Positions 44,559 to 53,788 of a stretch of DNA of 64,000 nucleotides are shown here, in pieces (within the stretch, counting starts at the first letter, position 1; each line of letters starts with the position of its first letter). A program made the position numbers and the translations under genes. The stretch is taken from positions 27,211 to 91,210 of the forward strand of contig JAPLFR010000011.1 in assembly GCA_026390575.1 (NCBI GenBank). Reading direction: 5' to 3'. Source of the stretch: Ignavibacteriales bacterium. Lineage in GTDB: Bacteria; Bacteroidota; Ignavibacteria; UBA10030. Below the pieces are notes generated by a model that saw only the letters and a list, made by a program, of their open reading frames with translations, searched no databases and was not told where the DNA came from.

Positions 44559-46913
44559 ATGTCTGAAAAACTCAAAATAATCGGCAAGTCTGAACGGCGT
44601 GTGGATGCATGGGGCAAGGTAGCCGGTAAAGCGAAGTACGCCGACGATTATAATGTGTCGCACCAATTGATAGGTAAAGTGCTTCGCTCGAAATATCCGC
44701 ATGCTAAAATTATCCACATCGATATTTCGAAAGCGGAAAATCTTACTGGCGTTGAGGCGGTGCTGACTGCAAAGGATATTCCCGGTGCAAAAGTGTTCGG
44801 TGTTGTTGTAAAGAATCAAGCTATTCTTGCGGAAGATCGTGTCCGCTATCTTGGAGATGGCATTGCAATCGTTGCCGCTCTGTCGAAGGAAATTGCCGAA
44901 CAGGCGATTTCACTTATCGAAGTCGAATACGAACCGCTTCCCATCGTGAGCGATCCGGAAGAAGCAATGAAACCGGATGCGCCGGTTCTCCATGACGATA
45001 AAAATGAATTCGTGCATCATCACGTTCGAAAAGGTGATATCACGAAAGGTTATACTGAAGCTGATTTTATTATTGAACGGAAATTCAAAACTCAATTTAT
45101 CGAGCATTCGTACATCGAACCGGAAGCTGTACTTGCAGAACCATCAGAACAGGGTGGAATAAAAATCACGGGTTGTGTACAGAATCTTTTTTCAACCCGC
45201 CGTTCTGTTGCATCGATGTTGAATCTTGATCTTGCGCAAGTGCAGATTGTACAGTCAACGCTTGGCGGTTCATTTGGCGGTAAAGATGAAGCGATGACGT
45301 TAATCAGCTGCCGGGCTGCGTTACTTGCGATGAAAACAGATAAGCCAGTCAAGATAGTCAACACGCGCGAAGAGTCGATGCTCGAAAGTTACAAGCGGCA
45401 CCCGTATGTGCTCTATTATAAATGGGGCGCTAAGAAGGATGGCTCCATCACTGCAATGGAGATCAAGTGTATCGCAGATGGCGGTGCGTACGCATCGATG
45501 AGCCCGTTTGTTACGTGGCGGTCCGTTGTGCAGGCAACGGGGCCTTACTATTGTGAGAATGTTAAAACAGATGTCTATGCGACATACACCAACAATAATT
45601 ACACCGGAGCGATGCGCGGATTCGGATCGCCGCAAGTCAATTTTGCCATTGAATCAATGATGGATGAGTTGGCAGAAAGAGTTGGAATGAATCCGTTCGA
45701 AATCAGAATGAAGAATGGATTTGAGATCGGAGCGGTGACTGCGACGGGTCAAAAACTAACACATAATGTTAGTTTGAAGGAAGTATTGAAGAAAGCTGCG
45801 GATGCAAGCGACTTCGAGAAGAAATGGAACAACAATCGCAAAGCAACGATGAACGAAAAACGATGCGGCATTGGGCTCGCATGCAGCTATCGCGGTGTGT
45901 CGCTTGGTGCAGAAGGAACCGATGCAGCAGAAACCATAGTCTCTGTGCAAACGGATGGCAGCGTGATCGTTTCTTCCGGCATCACTGATATGGGACAGGG
46001 TGCGCAAACGCAAATGTCGCAAATTACTGCTGAGGTGCTTGGTATTTCGATGAATCGGATTCAATTTCTGAACACGAATACAAGTCGTGTTGCGGATTCC
46101 GGAGCAACAGTCGCATCGCGAGGAACAATTATGGGCGGTTCAGCGGCAAAGAATGCGGCAGAAAAAGTGCGTATGACATTACTCGAAGTCGGTGCAGAAA
46201 TGACTGGCGAAGCAGTGAGCGATCTCGATCTTCTCGACAACTATCTCGTCAATAAAAAAACAAAAGAGCGTCTGGCATCATTCAATGAACTTGCAACTGT
46301 ATGCTTCGACAAAGGTAAACCAATGATAGGACTTGGCTGGCATCGTTCACCAAAGACTTCTTGGGATGAAACGCAGGGACAAGGTGATGCATATTTTACT
46401 TTTGTTTACGGAGCAAATGTGGCAGAAGTAGAAGTCGACATTGAAACAGGAAAAGTCAACGTGAAGGACTTCGTTTCTGTGCATGATGTCGGTAAGGCGA
46501 TCAATAAAGGAATGGTCGAAGCACAGATTTACGGCGGTGTAGCAATGGGCATTGGTTATGGATTGCTGGAAGAGTTTGAAATTGAAGACGGCATTCCAAA
46601 GCAGATCAACTTTGATGAATATCTCATTCCAACGTCGATGGATGTACCGCGCATGAAGGCAATCATAGTAGAGAACGAAGATCCAACTGGACCGTTTGGA
46701 GCAAAATCAGTCGGCGAACCGACCAATGAACTTGCAGCTCCAGCAATTGTCAATGCGATTTATAATGCAACTGGAAAACGTCTCTATGAAATTCCTGCAA
46801 ACCTTGAACGAGTACGGCTCGGTCATAAACTCATACGAACTGGCAAGCGTGGTTCGGAGCAGAAGGAATCTGGGGAAGCCGATTCATGCAAGATTCAGGG
46901 GAATAGAACGTGA
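44559..46913 (+). CDS. xdhA: Molybdenum-binding subunit of xanthine dehydrogenase-family enzyme
   Basis: The 784-residue protein contains 'RRVDAWGKVAGKAKYADD' (aldehyde oxidase N-terminal hammerhead) and 'GSFGGKDEAM'. It also has 'GAMRGFGSPQVNFAIES', 'DMGQGAQTQMSQ' and the catalytic-glutamate region 'GPFGAKSVGEPTNE'. It binds molybdopterin and hydroxylates purines such as hypoxanthine or xanthine. I saw no in-frame TGA for selenocysteine; in related selenium-dependent hydroxylases the selenium is a labile cofactor, so this is not decisive. The extra C-terminal tail of about 25 charged residues is unusual. Its stop overlaps the FAD-subunit start (GTGA). Confidence 0.9.
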   Translation: MSEKLKIIGKSERRVDAWGKVAGKAKYADDYNVSHQLIGKVLRSKYPHAKIIHIDISKAENLTGVEAVLTAKDIPGAKVFGVVVKNQAILAEDRVRYLGDGIAIVAALSKEIAEQAISLIEVEYEPLPIVSDPEEAMKPDAPVLHDDKNEFVHHHVRKGDITKGYTEADFIIERKFKTQFIEHSYIEPEAVLAEPSEQGGIKITGCVQNLFSTRRSVASMLNLDLAQVQIVQSTLGGSFGGKDEAMTLISCRAALLAMKTDKPVKIVNTREESMLESYKRHPYVLYYKWGAKKDGSITAMEIKCIADGGAYASMSPFVTWRSVVQATGPYYCENVKTDVYATYTNNNYTGAMRGFGSPQVNFAIESMMDELAERVGMNPFEIRMKNGFEIGAVTATGQKLTHNVSLKEVLKKAADASDFEKKWNNNRKATMNEKRCGIGLACSYRGVSLGAEGTDAAETIVSVQTDGSVIVSSGITDMGQGAQTQMSQITAEVLGISMNRIQFLNTNTSRVADSGATVASRGTIMGGSAAKNAAEKVRMTLLEVGAEMTGEAVSDLDLLDNYLVNKKTKERLASFNELATVCFDKGKPMIGLGWHRSPKTSWDETQGQGDAYFTFVYGANVAEVEVDIETGKVNVKDFVSVHDVGKAINKGMVEAQIYGGVAMGIGYGLLEEFEIEDGIPKQINFDEYLIPTSMDVPRMKAIIVENEDPTGPFGAKSVGEPTNELAAPAIVNAIYNATGKRLYEIPANLERVRLGHKLIRTGKRGSEQKESGEADSCKIQGNRT

Positions 46914-47764
46914 AGCAGTTTGAATATTTTTCGCCGAACAATGTTATAGAAACTTTCGCACTGTTGACAGAGTTTGGAAGTGATGCACAAATTCTTGCTG
47001 GCGGCACAGATGTGTTAATAGAACTTCGTAAACCTTCGGTCAAAGCTCCCAAAGCAATCATCGATATAAGCTGTTTAAGTGAATTGAAGGGAATTACCGA
47101 GACTGAATCTGAAATTGTTATCAAACCGCTTAGTACACATACTGAGCTTGGAACTTCGCCAGTTATCAAGAAGTATGCGCGATTGCTTCATATGGCTGCA
47201 AATGGTATCGGCTCACCGCAAATCAGAAATCGCGGGACCATAGGCGGTAACATCATGAACGCAGCAACATGCGCCGATACTATTCCGCCATTGATGGCGC
47301 TTGGTGCAACCGCGAAATTACAGTCGATAGAAGGTGAACGTAATGTTCCTCTTATCGATTTCTTTGTTAAACCTTATCAGACCATCGCGGCAAAGAATGA
47401 GCTTCTCACGGAGGTTCGATTTCCTAAGTTACTCAACTTGATGAAAAGCGCGTTCATCAAACTTGGAAGAAGAAATGCACTGGCGATTTCCCGTTTGAGT
47501 GTTGCGGCAATCCTTCAAAAGAATGACAATGGACTTATCAAGGAGGCGCGAATTGTTCCTGGAGCGGCATTCCCCAAATGGCAGCGAATGATAGAAGCAG
47601 AAAAAATATTGATTGGACAAAAGCCGACAAAGGAATTATTCGCCGAAGCAGGGCAAAAGGTTTCGGAAGTAATGATCTCTTTTACTGGAAAACGTTGGTC
47701 AACTGAATACAAAGAGCCCGTGATAGCCGTTCTTGTTCGCAGAGCATTGGAAAGATGTGTATGA
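46910..47764 (+). CDS. xdhB: FAD-binding subunit of xanthine dehydrogenase-family enzyme
   Basis: The 284-residue protein (GTG start overlapping the previous stop) shows the CO-dehydrogenase-flavoprotein pattern. It has 'QILAGGTDVLIELRK', 'NGIGSPQIRNRGTIGGNIMNA', then 'ATCADTIPPLMALGA'. It holds FAD and passes electrons from the iron-sulfur subunit to NAD+ or another acceptor. The [2Fe-2S] subunit gene comes 470 bases later because a four-helix-bundle gene interrupts the set. Confidence 0.9.
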   Translation: MKQFEYFSPNNVIETFALLTEFGSDAQILAGGTDVLIELRKPSVKAPKAIIDISCLSELKGITETESEIVIKPLSTHTELGTSPVIKKYARLLHMAANGIGSPQIRNRGTIGGNIMNAATCADTIPPLMALGATAKLQSIEGERNVPLIDFFVKPYQTIAAKNELLTEVRFPKLLNLMKSAFIKLGRRNALAISRLSVAAILQKNDNGLIKEARIVPGAAFPKWQRMIEAEKILIGQKPTKELFAEAGQKVSEVMISFTGKRWSTEYKEPVIAVLVRRALERCV

Positions 47765-47821
47765 ATGATTAGAATAATTCAAATGATTGTAAAGATTCAA
47801 ATAATTTGAAAGATTGGCTTT

Positions 47822-48217
47822 GTGGTAAAAAGTATAAAGAGATTTGAGGATTTGGAAGTGTGGCAACGGGCTGTAGATTTTGCTGCTGAGATCTACAGGA
47901 TCTCCGATATTGGAAAACTGAAGCAAGATTTTGATGCGAAGAGTCAGTTAAGACGTGCTGCTTTTTCTATATCGAATAATATCGCAGAGGGATTCGAGTA
48001 TAATTCTACTTCAGAGTTTATTCGATTCTTAAAATATTCAAAAGGGTCGGCTGGTGAAGTACGAAATCAATTGATTATTCTAAATTAAATTGGTTATCTC
48101 GCGGAAGATGAATACAAAATATTAACTGAACAGATAATTGAATTGTCCCAACACATAGCAAATTTTATGAAATATTTAAAAGAATTCCGTAAGAGTTCAA
48201 CAAGGGCGAATCATTAA
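47822..48217 (+). pseudogene. Four-helix-bundle (23S-IVP-type) protein gene with in-frame stop
   Basis: GTG-started reading gives 'FEDLEVWQRAVDFAAEIYRI', 'RRAAFSISNNIAEGF' and 'KGSAGEVRNQL', typical of the ~120-residue four-helix-bundle family first seen as 23S rRNA intervening-sequence proteins. TAA at 48086-48088 stops it after 88 residues. The same frame then continues 'IGYLAEDEYKILTEQIIEL' and 'FMKYLKEFRK' to a second TAA at 48217, completing the family's usual length. So it is one gene with a single nonsense codon, either recent inactivation, a read-through, or a sequencing error. It sits between xdhB and xdhC. Confidence 0.75.
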
Positions 48218-48236
48218 AATCATTGCAATTATTAAA

Positions 48237-48713
48237 ATGAAAAACATCTCAGTATCAACAACAATTAATAAAAAGCACTACACGTTAACAATTCCACCTA
48301 ATATAACTTTGCTGGCGCTTCTGCGCGAAGAGTTGGGCTTGACCGGAACAAAGTGTGGCTGTGAAATCGGTGAGTGCGGCGCATGTACAGTGCTGATGAA
48401 CGACAAAGCTGTTAATTCGTGTCTTGTACTCGCTCCACAGATTAATGGACAAGAAATATTGACTGTCGAAGGGCTTGCGACCGGAAACAAACTTCATCCG
48501 CTGCAGGAATCATTCTTAGATCATGACGCGGTGCATTGCGGATTCTGTACACCCGGTATGCTGATGAGTGCAAAAGATTTGCTAGATCATAATCCAGATC
48601 CCAAGGAAGAAGAAATTCGAACCGCTATTTCCGGCAACTTGTGTCGTTGCAGCGGATACCAACAAATAGTTGATGCTATACAAAACAACAATGTTCCACC
48701 ATTGAAAGGATAG
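48237..48713 (+). CDS. xdhC: [2Fe-2S] subunit of xanthine dehydrogenase-family enzyme
   Basis: The 158-residue protein carries two [2Fe-2S] sites. The plant-type set is 'CGCEIGECGACTV' with a later 'NSCL'; the helical set is 'HCGFCTPGMLM' and 'GNLCRCSGYQ'. It relays electrons from the molybdenum subunit to the FAD subunit. Symbol use follows the E. coli xdhABC convention. It lies three bases before the permease start, so that gene is probably co-expressed. Confidence 0.92.
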   Translation: MKNISVSTTINKKHYTLTIPPNITLLALLREELGLTGTKCGCEIGECGACTVLMNDKAVNSCLVLAPQINGQEILTVEGLATGNKLHPLQESFLDHDAVHCGFCTPGMLMSAKDLLDHNPDPKEEEIRTAISGNLCRCSGYQQIVDAIQNNNVPPLKG

Positions 48714-48716
48714 TTC

Positions 48717-50654
48717 TTGGAGCGCATTAAAGAATTACTCATCGGGAAACCCCGTGATATTCACGATCCAAAACTTTTTCACAAGATTTCGCTCATTGCG
48801 TTTCTCGCGTGGGTGGGACTTGGAGCCGATGGACTAAGTTCATCAGCGTATGGACCCGATGAAGCTTTTCGTGCATTGACAGGACATCCGGAACTTGCTG
48901 TTCTTCTTGCATGTGCAACGGCGTTCACCGTATTTATTATTTCGTACTCTTACAGCCGAATTATTGAACACTTCCCAAGCGGCGGTGGTGGTTATGTCGT
49001 CGCGACGAAACTTCTCGGAGCACCTTTCGGAGTTGTGTCAGGAAGTGCCTTGCTTATAGATTATATTCTCACAATCACCGTATCGATCGCTTCCGGTGCT
49101 GCACAGATATTTAGTTTTCTTCCGTATTCATGGCGCCCATGGATGGTGCCGGTGGAAGCGTTTGCAATCATCGCTCTGATCATTTTGAATCTCCGGGGAG
49201 CCAAAGAATCCATTTCTATATTGGTTCCGATCTTCCTCTTCTTTCTCGTAGCTCATATTGCAGTGTTTGTTGGTGCAATAGTGCTTCGCTTCGGCGATAT
49301 TCCGCAGGTAGCATCTACTGCCGCAGTGAATTTACACAATGATATTTCAACGATCGGATGGCTTGGTATGTTTCTTATCTTCGCTCGTGCCTACTCACGC
49401 GGAGCCGGTACATACACTGGAATCGAAGCAGTTTCCAACGGTTTACAGATTATGCGCGAACCGCGTATCCCGACGGCAAAACGAACGATGGTCTATATGG
49501 CGGTATCGCTTGCGATAACCGCCGGGGCGATTTTTCTTCTGTATCTTCTCTTAGGAGTTACTGAACAACCTGGAAAGACCCTCAATGCTGTGATGGTCGA
49601 AAAGCTTGGCATTGGTCCTTGGTTTGTTGTTGCTGTCCTTATTTCTGAAGCAGCATTGCTCTTTGTTGCAGCACAAACCGGCTTTATCGACGGTCCGCGT
49701 GTAATGGCAAATATGGCAAACGACCGCTGGATGCCGCATCGTTTTGCCTCATTGTCGGATCGGTTGACGATGCACTATGGAATTATTTTAATGGGTGCAG
49801 CTTCGCTTGCTCTACTCTTCTATACAAAAGGGCATATTGATATGCTCGTAACGATGTATTCCGTCAACGTGTTTGTGACTTTTTCACTTTCTCAATTGGG
49901 CATGGTGCGATTCTGGATTCGTGAACGGGGAAAACAGGAGTGGAAGCGGTCAATCTCTATCCATATCATCGGTTTGATCCTGTGCGTAGGTATTCTCGGA
50001 ATCGTGGTTTATGAAAAATTTGAAGAAGGTGCATGGATGACAGTTGTGATTACTTCGATGCTCATTTTGTTGTGTGTTGTCATTCGGAGACATTATCATC
50101 TTGTAACCAATAAACTTCGTTCATTATCTGATATCCTCGAAGGGCTTCCTGCTGAGAATGCTACAGTTCATTCTGAGGAAAAACTTGTTGGGAATAAACC
50201 AACTGCAATTTTGCTTGTTGAAAGTTACAACGGACTGGGCATTCACTCTTTGTTAAATATTATAAAACAATTCCCCGGCTATTTTAAGCAAATGGTATTT
50301 GTATCGGTCGCAGTGGTGGATTCTGGAAATTTCAAAGGGGCCGATGAAGTAGATCGTCTTGAAGAAAACACGAAACAAGAATTACAACGATATGTACAAT
50401 TAGCAACAAACCTCGGTATCCCGGCAACATCGCGAATGTCAACAGGAACAGAAGCTGTGGAAGAAGCAGAAAAGATTTGTTTAGAACTTTCACATGAGTT
50501 TAAACAATCAGTATTTTTTGCTGCAAAATTGGTCTTCCAGAAACAGAAATGGTATCAACGAATTCTGCACAGCGAAACCGCGTATGCGATTCAAAATCGG
50601 CTTCAATTTCAGGGACTGTCAATGGTCGTATTGCCAGTGCGGGTGTGGAATTAA
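48717..50654 (+). CDS. APC-superfamily permease, KimA/KUP-like, with cytosolic C-terminal domain
   Basis: The 645-residue protein starts at TTG (48717), three bases after xdhC. About 12 TM segments span residues 25-470. The start 'LLIGKPRDIHDPK' followed by 'GADGLSSSAYGPDEAF' and 'HFPSGGGGYVVATKLLG' closely follows the pattern of the KimA-type K+/H+ symporter family. A ~170-residue soluble tail resembles its regulatory domain. Known relatives import potassium, while other APC members carry amino acids or purines. Inside a purine-breakdown cluster a role in purine or product uptake is attractive but not shown. Confidence 0.75.
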   Translation: MERIKELLIGKPRDIHDPKLFHKISLIAFLAWVGLGADGLSSSAYGPDEAFRALTGHPELAVLLACATAFTVFIISYSYSRIIEHFPSGGGGYVVATKLLGAPFGVVSGSALLIDYILTITVSIASGAAQIFSFLPYSWRPWMVPVEAFAIIALIILNLRGAKESISILVPIFLFFLVAHIAVFVGAIVLRFGDIPQVASTAAVNLHNDISTIGWLGMFLIFARAYSRGAGTYTGIEAVSNGLQIMREPRIPTAKRTMVYMAVSLAITAGAIFLLYLLLGVTEQPGKTLNAVMVEKLGIGPWFVVAVLISEAALLFVAAQTGFIDGPRVMANMANDRWMPHRFASLSDRLTMHYGIILMGAASLALLFYTKGHIDMLVTMYSVNVFVTFSLSQLGMVRFWIRERGKQEWKRSISIHIIGLILCVGILGIVVYEKFEEGAWMTVVITSMLILLCVVIRRHYHLVTNKLRSLSDILEGLPAENATVHSEEKLVGNKPTAILLVESYNGLGIHSLLNIIKQFPGYFKQMVFVSVAVVDSGNFKGADEVDRLEENTKQELQRYVQLATNLGIPATSRMSTGTEAVEEAEKICLELSHEFKQSVFFAAKLVFQKQKWYQRILHSETAYAIQNRLQFQGLSMVVLPVRVWN

Positions 50655-50683
50655 CGAAATTAGGAATTGGAAAGTACATCAGA

Positions 50684-51955
50684 ATGAACTTAACGTTAAC
50701 TCAACAGCAAGCCAGGATCGAAGCCGAACGGTGCTTGCAATGTTTTGATGCGCCGTGTGAGCAGGCGTGCCCGACGCATATCAAAATTCCTCAATTCATC
50801 GGAATGATTCGCAGCGGCAATATTATTGGTGCAGCCAAAGTTGCAAAAACCTCCAATGCACTAATCAATGTCTGTGGTAAAATCTGTCCGGAAGAAACCT
50901 TTTGCCAATCGGTTTGCACTCGAAGTAAGCAGGATGAGCCGATCAAGATCCGTGAACTGCATTTCTTTGCATCGCAAGAAGAAGTAAAGCAGGGATTTTC
51001 GAAAATAAAACTATTTCCGAAATTGAATAAGAAAATTGCTGTCGTTGGAGCCGGACCGTCCGGACTCGGATGTGCGTTTGAGTTAGCGAAATATGGTTAC
51101 AAGGTAAATGTGTTTGATAAAGGTAAACCAGGCGGCGTGCCACGTAATAGTATTCCAGTATATCGTCTTGCAGATAAAGAGTTAGAATCGGATACAAAGT
51201 TTTTGTTAAAATATTTTTCTCTGAAAAAGAAAACGATTAATGGAAAAACGTTCGCGCAAATCCAAAAATTATACGATGCGACGTTTCTTGCGATTGGACT
51301 TGGAAAGGATCGTCCTGTTGGAATTTCCGGTGAGAAGATGAAAGGCGTTTTGCCGGTTTTGGAATTTCTTGAATCAGCGAAGGCAAATCCAAAGAAAATA
51401 AAACTCGGCAAGCGTGTCGTTATTATTGGCGGCGGCAATGTATCGTTGGATGCCGCGGCAACCGCAAAACGGCTCGGTGCGGAGAATGTTATCCTTATCT
51501 ATCGACGTGGTGAAAAAGAGATGCGTGTCTGGAAGTCCGAGTTGGAAGAGGCGCGCAAGCAAGGCATAGAAATTCGTTTTCTCACAAATCCGGTTGCAAT
51601 TGTTGGAAAGAAAAAAGTGGTAGGCATGACATGCCGACGCACGAAGTTAAGTAAACAGAAGGATACATCGGGTCGTCCAATACCGGTGGAAGTGAAAGGA
51701 ACTGAATTCATCATTGATGTCGATACTGTTATTGTTGCTATTGGCCAGTCAATAGCGGCGGATTGGCTTGAAGGATTTGCTCGCGAAAAAGGATATATCA
51801 AGGTTGATGAGAATTTCCAGACTTCCCAAAAGAGCGTTTTTGCGGGAGGCGATATGATTGCCGGTGAAGGAACGATTGTCCAATCTGTTGCGCAAGGAAA
51901 ACATGCCGCGCAGGCGATTCATAATTATTTAATAAATTCCAAAAATGAACTATAG
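50684..51955 (+). CDS. preT: PreT-like NAD(P)H oxidoreductase subunit (GltD family)
   Basis: I place the start at ATG 50684 ('MNLTLTQQQARIEAERCLQC'), because earlier in-frame ATGs lie inside the permease gene. The 423-residue protein has an N-terminal Fe-S helical domain ('CLQCFDAPCEQACPTHI', 'CGKICPEETFCQSVC'), then two Rossmann sites ('VVGAGPSGLGCAFELA', 'VIIGGGNVSLDAAAT'). It ends with 'VFAGGDMIAGEGTIVQSVAQG'. This is the architecture of PreT, the NADH-oxidising partner of PreA in bacterial dihydropyrimidine dehydrogenase. PreA follows after an intervening ORF6N gene. YgfK of related clusters fuses similar domains. Confidence 0.85.
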   Translation: MNLTLTQQQARIEAERCLQCFDAPCEQACPTHIKIPQFIGMIRSGNIIGAAKVAKTSNALINVCGKICPEETFCQSVCTRSKQDEPIKIRELHFFASQEEVKQGFSKIKLFPKLNKKIAVVGAGPSGLGCAFELAKYGYKVNVFDKGKPGGVPRNSIPVYRLADKELESDTKFLLKYFSLKKKTINGKTFAQIQKLYDATFLAIGLGKDRPVGISGEKMKGVLPVLEFLESAKANPKKIKLGKRVVIIGGGNVSLDAAATAKRLGAENVILIYRRGEKEMRVWKSELEEARKQGIEIRFLTNPVAIVGKKKVVGMTCRRTKLSKQKDTSGRPIPVEVKGTEFIIDVDTVIVAIGQSIAADWLEGFAREKGYIKVDENFQTSQKSVFAGGDMIAGEGTIVQSVAQGKHAAQAIHNYLINSKNEL

Positions 51956-52529
51956 CCTGGTTCCATCGGAAGTCATTGAACAGCACATTTATTTGATTCG
52001 TAATCAAAAGGTGATGCTGGATCGTGACCTCGCTGATTTGTACGGAGTTTCCACAAAAATTCTCAATCAAGCGGTAAAGAGGAATCTGGAGCGATTTCCC
52101 GAGGATTTTATGTTCCAATTATCTTCAGATGAGTCAGAAACATGGTGGAAGCACGTCATCTCCGAACGTTCAAGGTCACAATTTGTGACCTTGAAGCGAG
52201 GTGAAAATATCAAGTATCAACCATTTGCTTTTACTGAACATGGTATCCTAATGCTTTCAAGTGTTTTGCGGAACGAACGAGCAATTGCGGTGAATATTGC
52301 CATTATGCGAGCATTCGTAAAACTGCGGGAAATACTTGCCTCACAAAAAGATCTTGTCCGTAGGCTTGATGAACTTGAACAGAAGTATGATGAGCACTTT
52401 CAAGTAGTATTTGATGCGATCCGTCAATTGATGACTCCACCGGAGAAGCCAAAACATAAAATCGGATTTTGTGTTGAAGAACCAAAAGCAATCTATCGTA
52501 CTCGTAGAAAGAGAAATAGGAAGCATTAA
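51945..52529 (+). CDS. ORF6N-domain protein (copy 2)
   Basis: The 194-residue paralogue of the 42611 gene has 'IYLIRNQKVMLDRDLADLYG', 'RFPEDFMFQLS', 'RSQFVTLKRGENIK' and 'FAFTEHGILMLSSVL'-type text. It starts 11 bases before the preT stop and ends two bases before the preA ATG, the same tight fit as copy 1. It carries a 12-base-arm palindrome at the equivalent site (52169-52195). The C-termini of both copies end in a similar basic tail. Probable DNA-binding protein; its separation of preT from preA suggests insertion. Confidence 0.88.
   Translation: MNYSLVPSEVIEQHIYLIRNQKVMLDRDLADLYGVSTKILNQAVKRNLERFPEDFMFQLSSDESETWWKHVISERSRSQFVTLKRGENIKYQPFAFTEHGILMLSSVLRNERAIAVNIAIMRAFVKLREILASQKDLVRRLDELEQKYDEHFQVVFDAIRQLMTPPEKPKHKIGFCVEEPKAIYRTRRKRNRKH
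52169..52195. repeat. Perfect palindrome inside ORF6N copy 2
   Basis: TTCAAGGTCACA and its exact inverted copy flank the same 3-base centre (ATT) seen in copy 1. Outer bases differ from copy 1 on both arms but remain complementary. Confidence 0.85.
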
Positions 52530-52531
52530 TT

Positions 52532-53764
52532 ATGGGATATAAAAAGTTTAAAGAAATAGAAATTTATCCAGAGCGCGATCTATCATACAATTTTCTCGGA
52601 ATTCATTTTGAGAATCCGTTCATCCTTGCTGCAGCGCCTTCAACAGATGATCTGGATATGGTGCGGCGTGGATTCCAAATGGGATGGGCTGGAGCAATTC
52701 TCAAAACAACATCAGTAGAAGGAACGAAAGTCGATCTTTGCTACCCGATGATGTCTACATTCGAGTATGAGGGACGAAAGTTGTTTGGAATGGGAAATAT
52801 CGATCTTATCTCAGAACATCACATCGATAAAGTGGAATACAATGTTCGGATGTTGAAGAAAGAATATCCGGAGAAAATGATTGCAGCAAGTATTATGGCA
52901 GGAAGAAAAGAAGATTGGCAGCGTCTCGTTGAGCGTTTGGAAAAAGCCGGTGTTGATCTGATCGAATGCAGTTTTTCATGCCCACAGGGAAACATTGGTG
53001 AAGATCCGGGCAAGATGCTGGCGCAAAGTTTGAGTGCAACAGAATTGACAGCGCGTTGGGTAAAAGAAGCATCGAAGCGAGTGCCGATCTCGATCAAAAT
53101 AACTCCGCACGTTACAGATATTGTTGAGGTTGCAAGAGCAGTGAAACGAAGCGGTTGTGATGCGTTGACAGCATCGAATTCTATTCAAGCATTGATGGGA
53201 ATTGATATTAAGACGTTCGTTCCCAATCCGAGTCTCGGTGGCAAGTCTACCTATAGTGGTATGACCGGTCCCGCGATAAAACCGATCACTCTCCGTACGA
53301 TAGCCGAGATCGCCCGCAACGTTGATATTCCGATTCTGGGCACAGGCGGCGCAAGCACCTGGAGCGATGCGGTGGAATTTATGTCGGTTGGTGCAGGCGT
53401 GGTGGAATTTTGCACGGTGGTGATGCATTACGGTTTCCGTGTCATTGAAGATTTGAAAAACGGAATGTCGCACTATCTCGATGAGATGAAATTTTCATCC
53501 CCTGAAGAAATTGTTGGAAAGGCACTGCCCAACATTGTATCGCACGATGAACTGCCAAGAAAACGTATGCGCAATCATATTCATGAGAATTTGTGTATCG
53601 GCTGTGATCTATGTTATGTTGCATGCCGCGACGGAGGGCATCATGCGATCGATCAGTTAGAAAATCGCATTGCCCATATTGATTGGAAACGGTGCGTTGG
53701 CTGCGGGCTGTGTAAATTCGTCTGTCCGATCGATGGGTGTATTGAGATCATGGAATGGAAATAA
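52532..53764 (+). CDS. preA: NAD-dependent dihydropyrimidine dehydrogenase subunit PreA
   Basis: The 410-residue protein has a dihydroorotate-dehydrogenase-like FMN barrel (about 1-320): 'GIHFENPFILAAAPSTD', 'IECSFSCPQGN' with the catalytic cysteine, 'SIKITPHV', 'ILGTGGASTWSDAVEF'. A two-cluster ferredoxin tail follows ('CIGCDLCYVACRDGG', 'CVGCGLCKFVCPIDG'). Known reaction with PreT: NADH-dependent reversible reduction of uracil or thymine to dihydropyrimidines, which dihydropyrimidinase then opens. That pairs it directly with the hydA gene of this cluster. A flavin enzyme acting on a purine-derived ring is an alternative. Confidence 0.9.
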   Translation: MGYKKFKEIEIYPERDLSYNFLGIHFENPFILAAAPSTDDLDMVRRGFQMGWAGAILKTTSVEGTKVDLCYPMMSTFEYEGRKLFGMGNIDLISEHHIDKVEYNVRMLKKEYPEKMIAASIMAGRKEDWQRLVERLEKAGVDLIECSFSCPQGNIGEDPGKMLAQSLSATELTARWVKEASKRVPISIKITPHVTDIVEVARAVKRSGCDALTASNSIQALMGIDIKTFVPNPSLGGKSTYSGMTGPAIKPITLRTIAEIARNVDIPILGTGGASTWSDAVEFMSVGAGVVEFCTVVMHYGFRVIEDLKNGMSHYLDEMKFSSPEEIVGKALPNIVSHDELPRKRMRNHIHENLCIGCDLCYVACRDGGHHAIDQLENRIAHIDWKRCVGCGLCKFVCPIDGCIEIMEWK

Positions 53765-53788
53765 TTTAAGATTGATGGAGGATGAAGA

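Noticed and set aside
44559..46913. Possible selenocysteine codon in the molybdenum hydroxylase gene
   Set aside because: The gene is fully open with no in-frame TGA, and no SECIS-like hairpin was sought successfully.
50549..50683. Upstream extension of preT from an earlier in-frame ATG
   Set aside because: It would overlap the permease gene by over 100 bases and adds residues without family similarity; ATG 50684 gives the expected PreT N-terminus.
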